Assembly (NCBI GenBank): GCA_021234155.1
Contig: JAJEKV010000042.1
Coordinates: 2,231,257 to 2,295,256 of the forward strand
DNA from: Isoetes taiwanensis
Taxonomy: Eukaryota > Streptophyta > Lycopodiopsida > Isoetales > Isoetaceae
Reading direction: 5' to 3'
Length of the DNA stretch: 64,000 nt
The translations under genes were made by a program, and so were the position numbers. This document shows, piece after piece, positions 1-11,995 of this stretch; positions within the stretch are counted from its first letter, which is position 1; the number at the start of each line of letters is the position of its first letter. The notes under the pieces were generated by a model. The model did no database searches, had not been told where the DNA came from, and was given only the letters and a program-made list of their open reading frames with translations.

Positions 1-300
1 CTTAGGGAACCTTAGAGGGATCTAGAGAAAATGTTGGGGAATGCAGTCTCAAACATTAATCTACATGGAATCTCGGAAAATCTAGAGGAATCTTGGGGTA
101 ATCTGTAAAAAACTTAGGGGAATCTCAAGAGAATCTTAGAAAATCTAAGGAAATATTTGAGAATCGAGAGGAATCTTGATAGAATCTTGGAGAATCTTTG
201 TAGAATCTGTGATAATCTAGGAGAATCTACATAGAATATTGCAAAATTTGAAGGAATCTTGTGCTGATCTTCAAAAATCTAGGGGAATCTATTGGAGGGT
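1..300. repeat. degenerate GAATCT-rich short tandem repeat
   Basis: The stretch is built from loosely repeated 10-20 bp units around GAATCT and TCTAGG. Related sequence recurs at 17755-17885. No reading frame of interest is present. A TATATAAATATA stretch lies just downstream at about 337-348. Confidence 0.6.
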
Positions 301-1890
301 CGGCTTCATGCACTGCCTCATATTACAAACACTTGTATATAAATATACATATCGGCCTTCAATCAAAAAAAAAAATCTTGAAGCAGGGGAGGTTAGCTGT
401 TTGTAATGGATGCCTTTGTGGGATATGATAAAACCATTAGATATGGTCACAACTTTTTGCCTTCTCCAATTTTCAACACAAAAAAGGTAAACAATGATTG
501 AATAATGTTGTTATGGCAAAAACATGATGATGTGGCATGCAAGATAGTGATGCATCACAAAATGAGGCATGTGAACATATTTTGTAAGGAAATGAGTGTT
601 TTTACAAAAACAACTCCATGCGACATGGCAAGGACATGATGAAGTGACAAGACCAACAATGACGTGGCAAAACCATGGTGACATGGAAGTTACAACGTCA
701 ACTAGCCATTTTGGAATAAGAAAAATTTCCATGGTATTTGGATGAGAATGCCATATCACGTGGTAACTACCATTTTTTTAACAATTTGGCCAAAATGGCT
801 TGGCAAGTTTTCAAAATATGCGCATTTTGGCTTTTTTGGGGCAAGAGGGAACATGGGTTCAAACGCGGTCAAGTGGAACTTGACATGGTCAGAAGATGGC
901 AGAAATGGTCAGGGTCTTAATAAGGCACCACCACTTGCAATATTGTGTTTGAGTGTCTAAATTTGAGAATGCCAGCGATAATGTTTCACATATTGTTGCA
1001 CATTTGTGCAAAATATCTATTGTTTCTATGTTGAATTGTCTAACTAATATTTGCAAGTTCCCAAACATGAAACCCTTATGTACAAGTGGCAACATCATTT
1101 CTTTTCCACATCTCCATCCATCTTGTCACGTTAGCTTGGAGGTTCCCTACCTCAAAGAGAAAAGAAAACAATAGGCATTAAAGTTGGCCCTAAACTACTA
1201 TCCCGTGGCACATGCCATTCAAAGTCATATCGATGCCACCTCATCACCGATAAGCCAAGTCACCATAGAAAGAGCTTTAACCTTTTATCCAATGTTACAC
1301 ATTTTTAGATCACCAAATCTTTTCCATGTCACCTTAATACATTTGACGCCTCATCACTTACCTTGCCATGTCACCTTCACCCTTAAAACAACTAATTGTG
1401 CAACAAGTTTTCACTATGTGTTCCTTACACAACTAATCCAAGATTGTCACCGCATTACTTCATATTCCATCACTTATCATTTTGTCACAATGCCTTGAAA
1501 TATTGTTTGAAGGATATTATTACGATTTGAGATATTGGTTTGAAGGATGTTAGGACTTCAGATAATTCCTTCATTTGGGCCATGATTGACAAAAGCACGC
1601 GGACTTCAAGTTCTTGTGAGGCATCAATCTCTATGGTGCTGAAATGTGAGAAAGTTGTTCAAGGAATAACTATTGAAGAAAAATGTTAAGCAATCTTGTA
1701 TAATATATATGTTATCCTGAAGGGCATATAACATTTGTGAAGCTGGAGTAAGGGAGCACTTCGAGAATGCTGGATGAGAAGAAATTGTCGTTGTCATTTT
1801 GGCTTGCCTTAAATATATGTCTATTGTGATGCGTTATACCTTTTAGAAGAGTGATATTAGAGAGCTCATTTAAAGGCAACATGCATTTAT
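301..1890. other. non-coding stretch, degenerate TGTGGCA/TGACATGG repeats
   Basis: I see no gene here. Around 530-700 the plus strand carries scattered copies of GTGGCA and GACATGG. At 1190-1495 the complementary form (CCATGTCACC, TTGCCATGTC) predominates. This is the same short-motif family that follows the dispersed repeats at 14.1, 17.2, 25.5, 29.9 and 35.8 kb. The short open frames are chance frames. Confidence 0.45.
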
Positions 1891-1894
1891 AGTG

Positions 1895-2400
1895 ATTTAG
1901 GATTTAACGGCTCCTTTAGGACATGTAACAATCCTCCATACCTTAGACACTGATGAATTCTTGGTAGATTTTGAGCAAGTAGAGGTTTTAAATTATTTGC
2001 ATGGCTGACTGGTTGCATTATCATCCTACATGCCACGCTTGTGCCAACAAAGGAGATTGGCCATTTGAACCATCCAAGGTACGTCTACTGCTGCACCCCC
2101 ACAAAACCAACCCAACCTTTTTTGAGTTCTACTGCCCACAAGATTGATTATGTCTAGTTTCTAAGTTACAAAAGTTGTTTCAAGATGGTGCTAGAATATT
2201 GCCATATGATGCAGATATATCCACAGTGTTGGGTCTACTCTATAAATATGTATCCCGGCAATATGACAAGGCTATACAAGCATTTCAAATTGTACTAGAA
2301 TTGCCAAGGGACTATTCACTATGCAACATATTAGGAGCTACACGGGCAAACAATGCACAAAATTTAGATGCAATTCAGTAATTCTAGTTGTCACTTTGTT
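1895..2400 (+). pseudogene. PEX5: PEX5-like peroxisomal import receptor, TPR fragment (broken)
   Basis: PEX5 is the soluble receptor that binds PTS1 C-terminal signals through tetratricopeptide repeats and delivers cargo to the peroxisome. The second exon, from 2166, encodes DADISTVLGLLYKYVSRQYD followed by a DYSLCNILGATRAN motif. This corresponds to the conserved PEX5 TPR segment with its DYSLWNKLGAT signature. An upstream exon (about 1895-2078) gives FEQVEVLNYLHG and, after a frameshift, WLHYHP, matching the preceding PEX5 linker. A probable 87-bp intron (2079-2165, GT...AG) is retained, so this is not a processed copy. The frameshift, substitutions in conserved TPR residues and an early stop mark it as a fragment. 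The rest of the receptor is absent nearby. Confidence 0.75.
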
Positions 2401-4379
2401 ACAATTGCTTCTCTTTTGAACCAAGAGAGCTTTATTCATTTTTATGTTTGGGTCGTTATAGCCTGCTAAATGTTCGAGCATGGACGAATATGGACATTGG
2501 TCACGCCAACCATAAGTTGTTCCATTTCGCTCAACTTGATGCCATGTCCCAAAACATTTTCATGTAGATATAAATGCTTGAATCCAAAGTGTCAAACTTT
2601 TGACTTTTTAGACTAGTAGTTCGTCATCATACTCAACAACTTAGGGGAGGCATATATGATATATGATGCCAAATGGGTTCTCTTCCCAATACTTCTTGAG
2701 GTAGCAATGATGACTGTAAGACTCACATGATGATTGTAATACAATTATGATTACCTTCTAAGGTTCCAAATGGTCTACGAAACACATAAGGAATATAGTA
2801 AACTCGTCATTAGTATGCACAAACAAAATACCTCGCCCCAAAAGTCTTCGAGGGAAAAAACCTTGATAGCAATTACTGAGAAATATGCATAGACCACATT
2901 GTTTGTTCTGGCATAATAGTGCACATTGTTCCAACACCTCTACAATGTAAAATGCTAGTGCGACCATTTGAGGTGGCTATAGAAGCACATATAGGGGCTG
3001 ATTCCCCAAAGGTGAAGTAGTATATTTAGCTTTGATGGGCGTAAATATGCCGGACAAATATGAAGTTTATGGTGCTCATAGTCATAGCTCCCTTGATGCA
3101 TTATCATCTACAAACACAAATGTACTCTTAAAAGTTAGAATTTTATAGAAAAGCATAAGTTGTGTTGGAATGGATTGAGTAGGTGGCACATTAAGGTCGC
3201 TCTAGTCTAAAATGCCATGGTCCAAATCTCTAAAATGCTAGGGTTCAAATTCCATTTTCATCATAATTTACATATGGCAGAGTCATAGTAATTCTTTACT
3301 TCAACCACATAGTAGTTAAGGATATACGATACAGTCCTAGTAATTCGTTACTTCAGCCACATGTGTAACGGGTCCATGGTAGACCGCTCGAGTATACGAA
3401 CCTTGAATGTGCCTGTGGGGCGTTCCCGAGACACCAGCATAAATGGGTAGAAGTGCGACTACTCATAAACGTCTAGACAATTTTGCCCAGTTGGTATATA
3501 AGGGCATGTCGGTTAGGAACGTTACAATATAGTAGTTAGAGATGCATATGATACAATCTATGTTATGGTACAAGCATAGGGAATGGTCCACGGTGCAAGT
3601 TGCCTACTCAAAACAATATCAATGTGCTATTCTGCCATATCTATGTACATCATGACTAGACGGGCCCGATCCAAGAACTTTAGTGCCACTTTTGTGGACC
3701 TCCTCAACTAGTTTGTCGAGCTTAGGGATCAAATGATCCACGAGCTCTCTCATCAGAGCACGATATATCCTAGCACTCTCCTCAGGCGATGCTCGGCCCT
3801 ATGGTCATGTTAGATGGCAGGCAATTTCTTCAAAAACTGATTATCCTTTCTTCCAATGTACGTCCTAAGTACAAGTTGTTATGCGGAGCCATTGCCTTCC
3901 ATCAGACCGAGTAATGCGCGATGCCCTCACAGATGAACCTGGAGCCAGAGAGAAGCACGAACGCCATGACTCAGAAAGGCCTAGCCTTAGACATAGACGA
4001 TGTAATGACTGATGCACAGATGCAACCAGGCTTTCATATGGATTCTCACAACCATGCAAAGCAGGGTCCATCTCCCTTACATGATTCGGATGAAGACAGA
4101 GGCCTGAATTTGCATGTAGTAGGGATACTTGAGGGAGGACCTTATTCTCGGATACTGAACAAGCTGCACACTTTCTCACAGATATTATATGCACATTCAG
4201 CAACCTAGTATCATCACAACCCGAAGAGTTAAGGCCCAATATAAAGACCGGATCGACCTCGTCATATTGTGGTATAGTTCAAGACCGCTCAGGACAGACT
4301 GTATGTACCCTTAATACGACAGCCACCTGAAGAATACTAGTTTTTCAATCCAGGCCATCTGTCCCCGATACAAATTGAC
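2401..4379. other. no recognisable gene; weak local duplications
   Basis: The region is AT-rich with no supportable gene. A short direct duplication (TAGTAATTCKTTACTTCARC) occurs near 3287 and 3338, and a related piece near 3530. A minus-strand stretch at about 3650-3790 can be read as a charged, helix-like peptide, and 3865-4239 has a 124-codon minus frame. Neither resembles a family I know. Confidence 0.4.
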
Positions 4380-4745
4380 CAGGCGACGAGGGGAATTGTG
4401 CAAAGTATGCGAGGCTAGGCTACAAAAAAGGTGGGCAAACAGGGGAGGCACAACTATCATTTGTGACCACTAGCCTCATAAACCTTGGTTGGACGATATT
4501 CATTGTTTCTTTGTTGTTTCTTTCCTATTCCGTTCTTTTGTTTTAAGAGGGCTTAGTCCCCATGTCCTATTTTAATTGGGCCTCGACTGTTCTGTTGGGG
4601 CTCATGCCCTTTTTTTTTTTCTATTTGGGTTCCTGTGGACGTTAAATCTTATCTTATCTTTATCTTATCTTATCTTATCTTATCTTATCTTATCTTATGT
4701 CATCTTATCACATCTGATCTTATCTTATCTTATCTTATCTATTAT
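4380..4745 (+). mobile_element. LINE 3' end with (TTATC)n tail
   Basis: A plus-strand 3'-UTR-like segment ends with GTGGACGTTAAA followed by about 20 copies of TTATC or near-TTATC up to 4743. The same GTGGACGWTAAAA-plus-tandem-tail signature ends other LINE fragments in this window (5772-5790 minus, 20828-20890 plus, 26755-26790 minus). Only the 3' end is recognisable. No reverse transcriptase remains upstream. Confidence 0.55.
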
Positions 4746-5745
4746 AACGTATAATAAGGGACAATATGCATTGTAACATAAAACGGGATCATGATGTATA
4801 ATTAGATAGTTGCAAAGCTACGTAAACTATTAATCCTGCATGTCGCCTAATATGAGAGCAAGGGAAATGTTATTAAAAATAATATCAATGTGTTATTGTA
4901 AGAGGCGCTTCTATTAATCTATAATAAGGGAAGACCATTGTATTATAAAAAGTAATAGTGATATTAGATAGGGTCGAGATATATCAAAAGGAGACGAGGT
5001 CGTGACTACAAAAGATATTTCTAATTTATCGGAAGCGCTTTTTATATGTTTGAAGGGAGCAATATATTATGAAAAGGGGGAGACAATGCAACGATGAACA
5101 AAGGGCCATTGACTAGTATTAAGGAAGGACACTAGTAGGGGAGGCAACGATCATGTATATGGAGAGGGGGAGGGAAAGGAGAAGGGAAAGGGAAGAAGTC
5201 CATTTGTTATAACACTGACCATCTGTTAGTAGCCGACCATACAACAGACAAGCAGACAATGACCACGGAGTTGACCAGCTGTCTTGTGGTATTGATTAGA
5301 AGGGAGACAAGAAGTTGGAGAAGCCATGTGTTATACTGAAAGCCGCAAATTCGATAGAGAAGGAGGCCAATGACCAATTGCCAGAATCAAATCTAGTTTG
5401 TGATTATTGATCCAGAATCCTTTTCTATTCCTACGTTGAGATATTGCATTGACGAACATTAGACCTTGAGATATTGTTTTGAAGGATATTAGGCCTTGAG
5501 AGATTGCCTTTGGTACTTGTGATAAACGGAAGACTTGAAGTTGCTATGGAATGTTGCCGACCACATAATAAGCAAGAAGTTTGGGGTGTGTAAGATTTTT
5601 TTGGGATCATTAGATTGCATAATCTTATGGGGAATATCCCATATGAGGCATTCTGGGCCATTCCCTACAAAATAAGATGGGGTCAAACCGCCACATTTGG
5701 ACTTGCCCATAAATTTGTGATACATGACCACTATGAATAGCAAAA
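4746..5745. other. no gene seen; AT-rich and GGGAGAA-rich
   Basis: There is no supportable coding region. A purine-rich block (GGGAGGGAAAGGAGAAGGG type) lies at about 5162-5195. The motif TTGAGATATTG recurs at 5438, 5466 and, with changes, 5497. Confidence 0.4.
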
Positions 5746-5800
5746 CTGAAAGAATTGAATTGAATTGAATTGGTTTTTAACGTCCTCGAAAACTAGATTC
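5746..5800 (-). mobile_element. LINE 3' terminus with (AATTC)n tail
   Basis: Read on the minus strand, GGACGTTAAAAACC is followed by four AATTC units (plus coordinates 5752-5772). It has the same terminal core as the (TTATC)n-tailed copy at 4.6 kb but a different tail pentamer. Confidence 0.5.
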
Positions 5801-5961
5801 AACAGACTAAAAGATGAGGTAGAGCCTAGGGAGGTGAACCCTGGCAAGGTTTCCACGCTGGTCAAGTGAGGCCATCATACCGTACGAAGGGACCGAAGCC
5901 AGCTAACAGATCCAGCAAGATAGTCTCAAACGGACAAAGGCAAATAAAATATGAAGCATGT

Positions 5962-6079
5962 GAAGAAGGCAATGCATTATATCTGCAGCAAGGAAATAGT
6001 GTTCCATCTATGTAGAGGAAAATAAAATAACATGGGAAGAAGGCAATGCCTTATATCTGCGGCAACAAAATAGTGCTCC
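5962..6079. repeat. 74-bp imperfect direct duplication
   Basis: GAAGAAGGCAATGC plus the following TTATATCTGC and AATAGTG occur at 5962 and again at 6036 with a few substitutions. The rest of 5800-6750 holds nothing I can identify. Confidence 0.6.
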
Positions 6080-6823
6080 GTGTGGGCGAGGCCATTGCGG
6101 TTCACATCTTCCAAGCGTGTCGACATACAACAATTAGCAAAACCAGATCACATTCACTAGAATAGAACAATAGTAACTAAATTAACCATTGATGGATCAA
6201 CTTAGGTTAAGGCTTACAACGTCGTGGCTATCTATACAAGAAACAGAAAATCTGTTAGCCTCTCCTAAACTTGTCGAATGCATGGTTTGCTTTAGCTAAA
6301 ATTTCCACAAGCAACAAGCCTGACCACTTTATGATGCAACGGAAGAGCAAAACGGCCAGGAAACCAAACTCTGAGCACTATAAACAATGCCCAATCCAAC
6401 CAGAGATAAAATCACCAGCCCTGTAAAACCAATTCCAGATGCACCTATCTACTCTCTGCTGCTGAGGAAGAGAAAAGAAACACGATGTGCAAAGAAAAAA
6501 CCAAACCGACAAGCAAAGCCAAATTCAACCTGTATAAATGGCTGAAGCAATCCAATCCTGAACTCTAAGAAACCCATGTGCCCAGGCGCACGCGGCGACA
6601 CAGCTCCCCGAAGATCCTGCGCCAAAAAAATCTAAACCCTAACACAAACACAACATACTCCTTCTCGACCATAACTTAGGAGCCCCCGTCACCAACATAT
6701 GCTTCACCCTTACCAATACTACTTAAAACCATACGGTATAAACATATGGTTTAAAAATTGGGATGTTTTATAATAGTCTCTAATACGATACGAGCCTTTA
6801 GTTTGTCTAGAACTTTTACTCCA

Positions 6824-7317
6824 ATGACAATGACGAACGGAAACAGATCAGGCGGATCGAAGAGGCCCCAAGTCACGTCCAGAAGCCGCATGAAGCTGTG
6901 CCTCTGTCAGAAATGTAGACTCAAGAATCCAGCTGGTGTGGTGATTCCTAGCTCAACATGGTGGGATCACGACACAAGGAACAAGTGGGCTTTGTTGGCA
7001 AGCATCCCAAAACCGAGGGCTGTGGTGAGGAACTGCATTTGCAAATGCGAGAGGTGTGTAATTGTGAATCCCAATGGTTTGTCATTTAAACAGGCAGATT
7101 ATGTAAGACATTTGCGGACAGAAAATGCAATTCTTGGTTTCAACCAGCACCATGACATGGATAAAGACAGGAATGAAGATTGCGATGCAATGCAGTTAGA
7201 AGAAGTTGCACACCTCACTCGCACCGCGGTGGACCAAGAAACACAACATGGTAATTCAGGTAATAGTGATACTTCTGAGATTCATGTTCTTTGGGAAAAA
7301 ACAGTTAGAGGAAATTA
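6824..7317 (+). CDS. zinc-binding N-terminal exon of the CACTA-like transposon gene
   Basis: An open frame of about 164 codons from the ATG at 6824. Residues near 25-35 give CLCQKC, then a TWWDHD segment, then CICKCERC further on: two cysteine-pair clusters typical of the N-terminal zinc-binding part of KDZ/CACTA transposon proteins. The C-terminal third is acidic and low in structure. It lies directly upstream, on the same strand, of the catalytic exons. Whether it is spliced to them or is a separate protein is unknown. Confidence 0.45.
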
Positions 7318-8773
7318 GTGGTGGTCGACCTTTTGATCTCTATGGAAGAAACGGTTACATGATTTTTTGATCACGAGATTTTTGTTTTTGAAGATGAGTT
7401 AGATAGAGAGGAAAGCGGGGAGGAAAATGATGATGCCCCAAGGTTTACAAAGTAGAAGACATTGCGGATCACGGACACTAGAAGATAAAATTCTCACGGC
7501 TATTTTGGAGCTGGAGAATGTCTTTGAATGCACTTTCGGTCTCGGAGAGCTTAAAGAATGCCATTCTTAGGATCTTATTCGGCTGATAACAAAGAATGTA
7601 GCCTGGCCGCCTTGCTCTCGAAAGGGTAGCTTGGGATGGCACGATCAATGGTGCGAAAGTTCCCTCTAGTTCAAAGACCATGAAAGCGATTTCTAATCCA
7701 ATTGGGTCTCACGCCAATTCAGCGTTATGCAATCTGCTACCACGAGAGGGATTTGAAGGAGAGAAGAAGCATGTCTTTGGTGTGCGGAGGGGCGATGAGA
7801 GTGTGGTTACTTGCACAAATTTCTGAGTGCTGCCGACATGCAACAAAACACGAAAGGATGGTGTCCAATTCGCCCGTAATTCCATTGACCAACCGCATTG
7901 GCGGATGTGCTCGGTGCCTTCACTTTGTTGGAATTTACTTCCAATTTGGAGGTTCGAGCTGATTGGCTTGGCAAGCCAATTGATTCTGCCCCACAGGTAT
8001 TAATGGCACAAACTTATGGCTCCCTTGTTTGTTTAGGTTTTATTTTTGGAAATCCGTTAACTAATGAAACGTGCATTGATTTGCAGTTCATGAGACATTT
8101 TTGTCATGGCAGAATTTGGAGGCAACGACAAGATCTGTGGAACCCAAAGGCAAGGATTGAGCTCCCAGCTATGTGTCCAAAGTGTGACACAGGGCACAGA
8201 TGTTGGCCTGAAGTTCATCCTGCAGTTATGGACAAGAAAGAGTATCAGTCCGGTTTCTACATACGATGTGTGAATTGCTCGCAACAATTCAAGTACGAAC
8301 CAAGATACATTGCGGGGGATCCGCGACATTGGGCTGCCTTGTTGCACAGAGATGGTTTCCAAGCTGCGACAACAAAAGTGCATTCCGTTGAAGCTTACAC
8401 TTTGGTTGTCCTCAATGGAGATCCGACGTTACCGGAGTCGGAGTCTTTCCTTCTTCCACTCATGTACATTCCATCAGAGCAAGTTCCTGAAGCAGGGCCA
8501 AATGTGTTTGATGTGTTCGAGGATGTTATAATGAAAATGATTGATCGGTTATTACGCTATGTAGCGCGGAAGTGGACTATGCAATTGATATTCCTGACTT
8601 CGAAGACGTAAAATTCAGTCGTCATTTCATCCACAGGACCTCTTTTTTTGGATTCATGGGAGACCATATTGCACATTGTGCTATCAGCAAAACTTCTCAA
8701 GGTAATAATTGACATTTGTTTAATTGTTCTCTAGAATTTTAGGCTAGTTGCTTACATTGACAGAACTCTGTAG

Positions 8774-9939
8774 GTGGCCTAAACCCATGCCGATTCTTGC
8801 CCGCGTTAAATGCGGGGGATGGTGTTTTCACGGAGCTGCACAAAAAGTCAAGGTTTCCAGATCAGCCAAAGACAATGCAGTTCATCCTTGAGTCGATTGA
8901 CAAATATGAGAGGAGCAAGTCAACCTTCAAGGATCATGGAGTGAAGGGGAGGTCCACACTTATGCGACTCCATCATTCGCAAGGCCACGATCTCACAGCG
9001 CATCACCCTATCGATACGATGCACACAGTAGCCCTCGGTAACACCCTTAATCCAGCAAGAAAACATAACCAAAAACAGAAAATGTTATTTGAATACATGA
9101 AACGAAGGGAGGTGTAAATGGTGATCTTATATTGCAGTGTGAGTGTAGCAGTAAAGTGAAACTGGTATCTTTTTGCAGGTGTGGCCAAAGACACCAATGA
9201 AAATACATTTAGGCTGCTGGAGATTAAAGATGGGGACACCTCAAAACGCAAGGAAGTCGAGAGGCGTGTAATTGAGGTAAAGAGAAATAGGACACCGTAT
9301 TTACGCAATAGAAGATTTCCAGATGAACCTTTTAGCCGTAGAGGGTATTGGAAAGCAGATGAACATCAAACCTTTGCCCAGTTGTATGCCGAATATGTTT
9401 TCTGCGGTCTAATTTCAGAGGACAGAATGCAGCTACATCAACTACAGGCCGATTGCTGTCGTCTCATATATGACTACACGAGGACTAATGGCTGGTCTCA
9501 AGAAGCTCTTGATTGTCTTGGTAATCTGCAGGCTGCCTGGAGGGTTATGAGCGAGGCTTTTCTTGGAAGTAACTCCAAGATCATTCATCATCTTTTCGGG
9601 TCGAAGCACATGATTCAAGACATTCGCAACTATGGGGGGCTGGATGGCACATGGTGTTACAGGTATGAATATTCTTTGAGCTTGTTTCTTTCTATCATGC
9701 CATTCATTTAAAAGTGCTTGCGTATGTTCATTTTTTTGTAGGATGGAGAGGCGGTTCTCAAAAGTCAACAAAGTATTCACCAATCACTTGCATATGGAGC
9801 TCACCTTCGCCAAATTTGCAAACAAGATCTTCTTTTCGGAGATTTTGTTTGCTCGAATCGAGCGAGGAATGGCCTTCTACATCCATGAGAGGTGGGAGAA
9901 CTTCTTTGCATTCATAAACTACAGGCGACTTGAAGACAG
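8774..9939 (+). CDS. catalytic-core exons of the CACTA-like transposase
   Basis: Three exons (8774-9037, 9179-9662, 9742-9939) join in frame through GT-AG introns of 141 and 79 bp. The first carries the DTMH/LG motif (D-x-M-H in the family). The second has the helical segment ending in HHLFGSKHMIQDIRNYG. The third starts with MERR and ends at a donor at 9940 that joins in frame to 10640. All three are open, so this part has decayed little. Key acidic residues cannot be assigned with confidence without an alignment. Confidence 0.55.
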
Positions 9940-10639
9940 GTAAATGACCTAGTGTTTGTTAGCAGAGTAGGGGTATGTGATGCATTGTTCTTAGTAGCGA
10001 TTATATGAGATTGATCTTATCCTCTACCCATAAAAGTGTTCCAGTCTCAAGTTAATTACCTTGTGGAACGAAGGTTATAAATGGAGCGCAAGTCCTTTAG
10101 TACTCACGCTATGTGTATTTGGATGGAAATGTCTTTCAAAAGAGGAAAAGTCGATGCAAATACAAAGGCGAGAATCCTAAAAGGCTTTGGTCTTTGAGAA
10201 AATGTGTTGACAACAAAAGCAATAGCATCCCTTGAGTGGATGTACAAACCTAGATCTTCCATGAGACCGGTATTTATTTTTTGAGTTTAGCTATGTACCC
10301 AGTCCATTAGTTTCCTATGTACTGTTAAATGATATATTTAGACAGATTAAGTTTCCAATTTCTTGCCAGTAACCACTTGTGCAGGGTATTTGCTTTAATT
10401 ACCAGAGCTACACTACCTCAGCCTTTACCTGCAGTGCAGTCTTAGAGTGTATAGATGACGCAACATCTTTCAAAAAAGGAATAACTTCGAGTCACTTATT
10501 TGTTGAATAAATGGGTATATACTTGCTATGATTTCTGCTGGTATGAGCACAAAACTAATAATCGGGGAAGACATCGTCAATGTCGACCGTTTATATGAAA
10601 GGTTTCATGCTTATTTGATTGGGGTTCTTTGAGTTCGAG

Positions 10640-11342
10640 ATTTGATTATAAGTTTTTAAATGTGCGGGGCACATTGCGACCTGAAACCGAGGAGGAAGCA
10701 AGATTTACGGGCAGCCAAAGGCGTGCGGAGAAATGGCAGGAAATCATCAGGGAGACTCCAATACTGTGCGGAAGAAGCCAGACGAGGAATGTCTCGCCGA
10801 TGGAACTATCAGCTGCTAAACAATATGACCTTCGGTTGTCCTCCGACCAAGTGTTGGTGTTCAAGAATTGTTTCTTTTCGTGGCTCTCTTCTTAGAATTG
10901 GGGATCATGTATTTATTTACGGTGATACAAAGGTCCATGAGTGGTATGCTCAATTGGTTAACATAATTGTATTTAGCACAAGCACGGGTTCAGCTGTATA
11001 TTTCACAGGCCTTTATTACAAGATATGCTTTCTTCAAGATAACATTGAGAGGGGACAAAGACGAGGGGAAAGTGGTGTTGCAAGGAACTCTTGCAATGAC
11101 TTCTCATTTGTATTAGGCCACTCAAGCATTTGCTTAGAAATATGCATATTGGATGGTGGCGAGGGGCAGCGAGAAAGGTGGTTCTAGAAACCAGGACAGT
11201 TGAAGTTCCTTCCAGACTACTTTCGCTTGGTGGTGTGGGAATTCCTCGTCACTACCCATGTGAGGGGGACGTCGTGAGACTGCAGCACTCCCAGAACGAG
11301 GTTTGGATGGGTGTAATTGACCTGATTGACTATGAGACCTGA
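10640..11342 (+). pseudogene. C-terminal region of the CACTA-like transposon gene, frameshifted
   Basis: From the acceptor at 10639 the frame reads RFDYKFLNVRGTLRPETEEE and stays open to about 10895. It then continues in another frame with RIGDHVFIYGDTKVHEWYAQ, a beta-rich segment resembling the C-terminal BAH/SH3-like part of CACTA proteins. A final segment ends at the stop near 11340. At least two frame changes are needed, so it is broken or contains unrecognised introns. Confidence 0.4.
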
Positions 11343-11995
11343 GTTTTTTCCGCGATGACATGGTTGAGGAGGTTGAATCGTGGTTGGGTCCGACACTACA
11401 AAGAAAGAATTGAGCAGCCCTTTGGCTCTATTTTGTATGGAGTTCCTTGCGAGGAAGAAGGTTTGGAAGGGTAAAAGGTACAGTGGCTCTATATGTTCAC
11501 TGAAGTTGAATTGAATTAAAATGAGCTTATATGGTTGAATCAATAAGGTAGCTATTTCAAGTAGACATGCATAGTGCAACTATTTCAGCCCATGCAAAAG
11601 AAGCATGGCCTTGAAGATGGCCGGTTCAAATGGCAGTTATTGTGTAAATATTCATCTCCTGAATCAATGTTAATATTTATAGCTCTGCTACTTTCAGAAA
11701 TTTTGGTCCGTTGCAAGCTACTAAAATTTTTATGCAATGAGTGACTTAACTCCCTTCAATCTCTTCTCCTTTCGATGATTATTTCCTGAACATACATGTC
11801 TGATCTTGTCTTCTATATTTGTAAAAAAAAGTCATGCAATGTAAGAATCCAATTATTGACATATAGGATGTTGTTCCAGCACACTCTAAAGTGTAAAGGT
11901 ATAGTTTGGATGATATTCCTCTCCCTAGCTCACTTTGGGAGTGTAACTTGTGATATATAATGAGAACCGACAAAGAAAGCGAGAAAATTTTCAAG
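11343..11995. other. no gene seen
   Basis: AT-rich sequence between the transposon gene and the sperm-tail pseudogene. I found no coding, RNA or repeat feature that I can support. Confidence 0.4.

Larger units (their letters stand above)
6824..11342 (+). pseudogene. CACTA-like (Tnp2/KDZ-type) transposase gene, partly intact exons
   Basis: Several exons in order form a Tnp2-like DDE transposase of the CACTA/KDZ type. They run CxC zinc-binding N-terminus (6824-7317), core (7898-7996, 8087-8711), the DTMH segment (8774-9037), then 9179-9662, 9742-9939 and a C-terminal region from 10640. Splice joins are convincing: 9037/9179, 9662/9742 and 9939/10640 all keep frame across GT-AG introns. Family hallmarks seen are NLP-like LNGDPTLPESESF with an IPSEQVPEAG motif, GDHIAHCAISK before a cysteine pair, GVKGRSTLMRL followed by IDTMHTVALG (DPMHNLFLG in relatives), and GGLDGTWCYRMERR. 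Frameshifts near 8555 and 10870 argue that this copy is no longer functional. Element ends (CACTA...TAGTG) were not found. Which CACTA lineage it belongs to is uncertain. Confidence 0.65.

Noticed and set aside
3865-4239. 124-codon minus-strand frame
   Set aside because: No motif, no neighbours that support it, and the plus strand is equally open there. It is most likely chance.
4576-4776. 66-residue protein rich in LILSY
   Set aside because: It is a translation of the (TTATC)n microsatellite.
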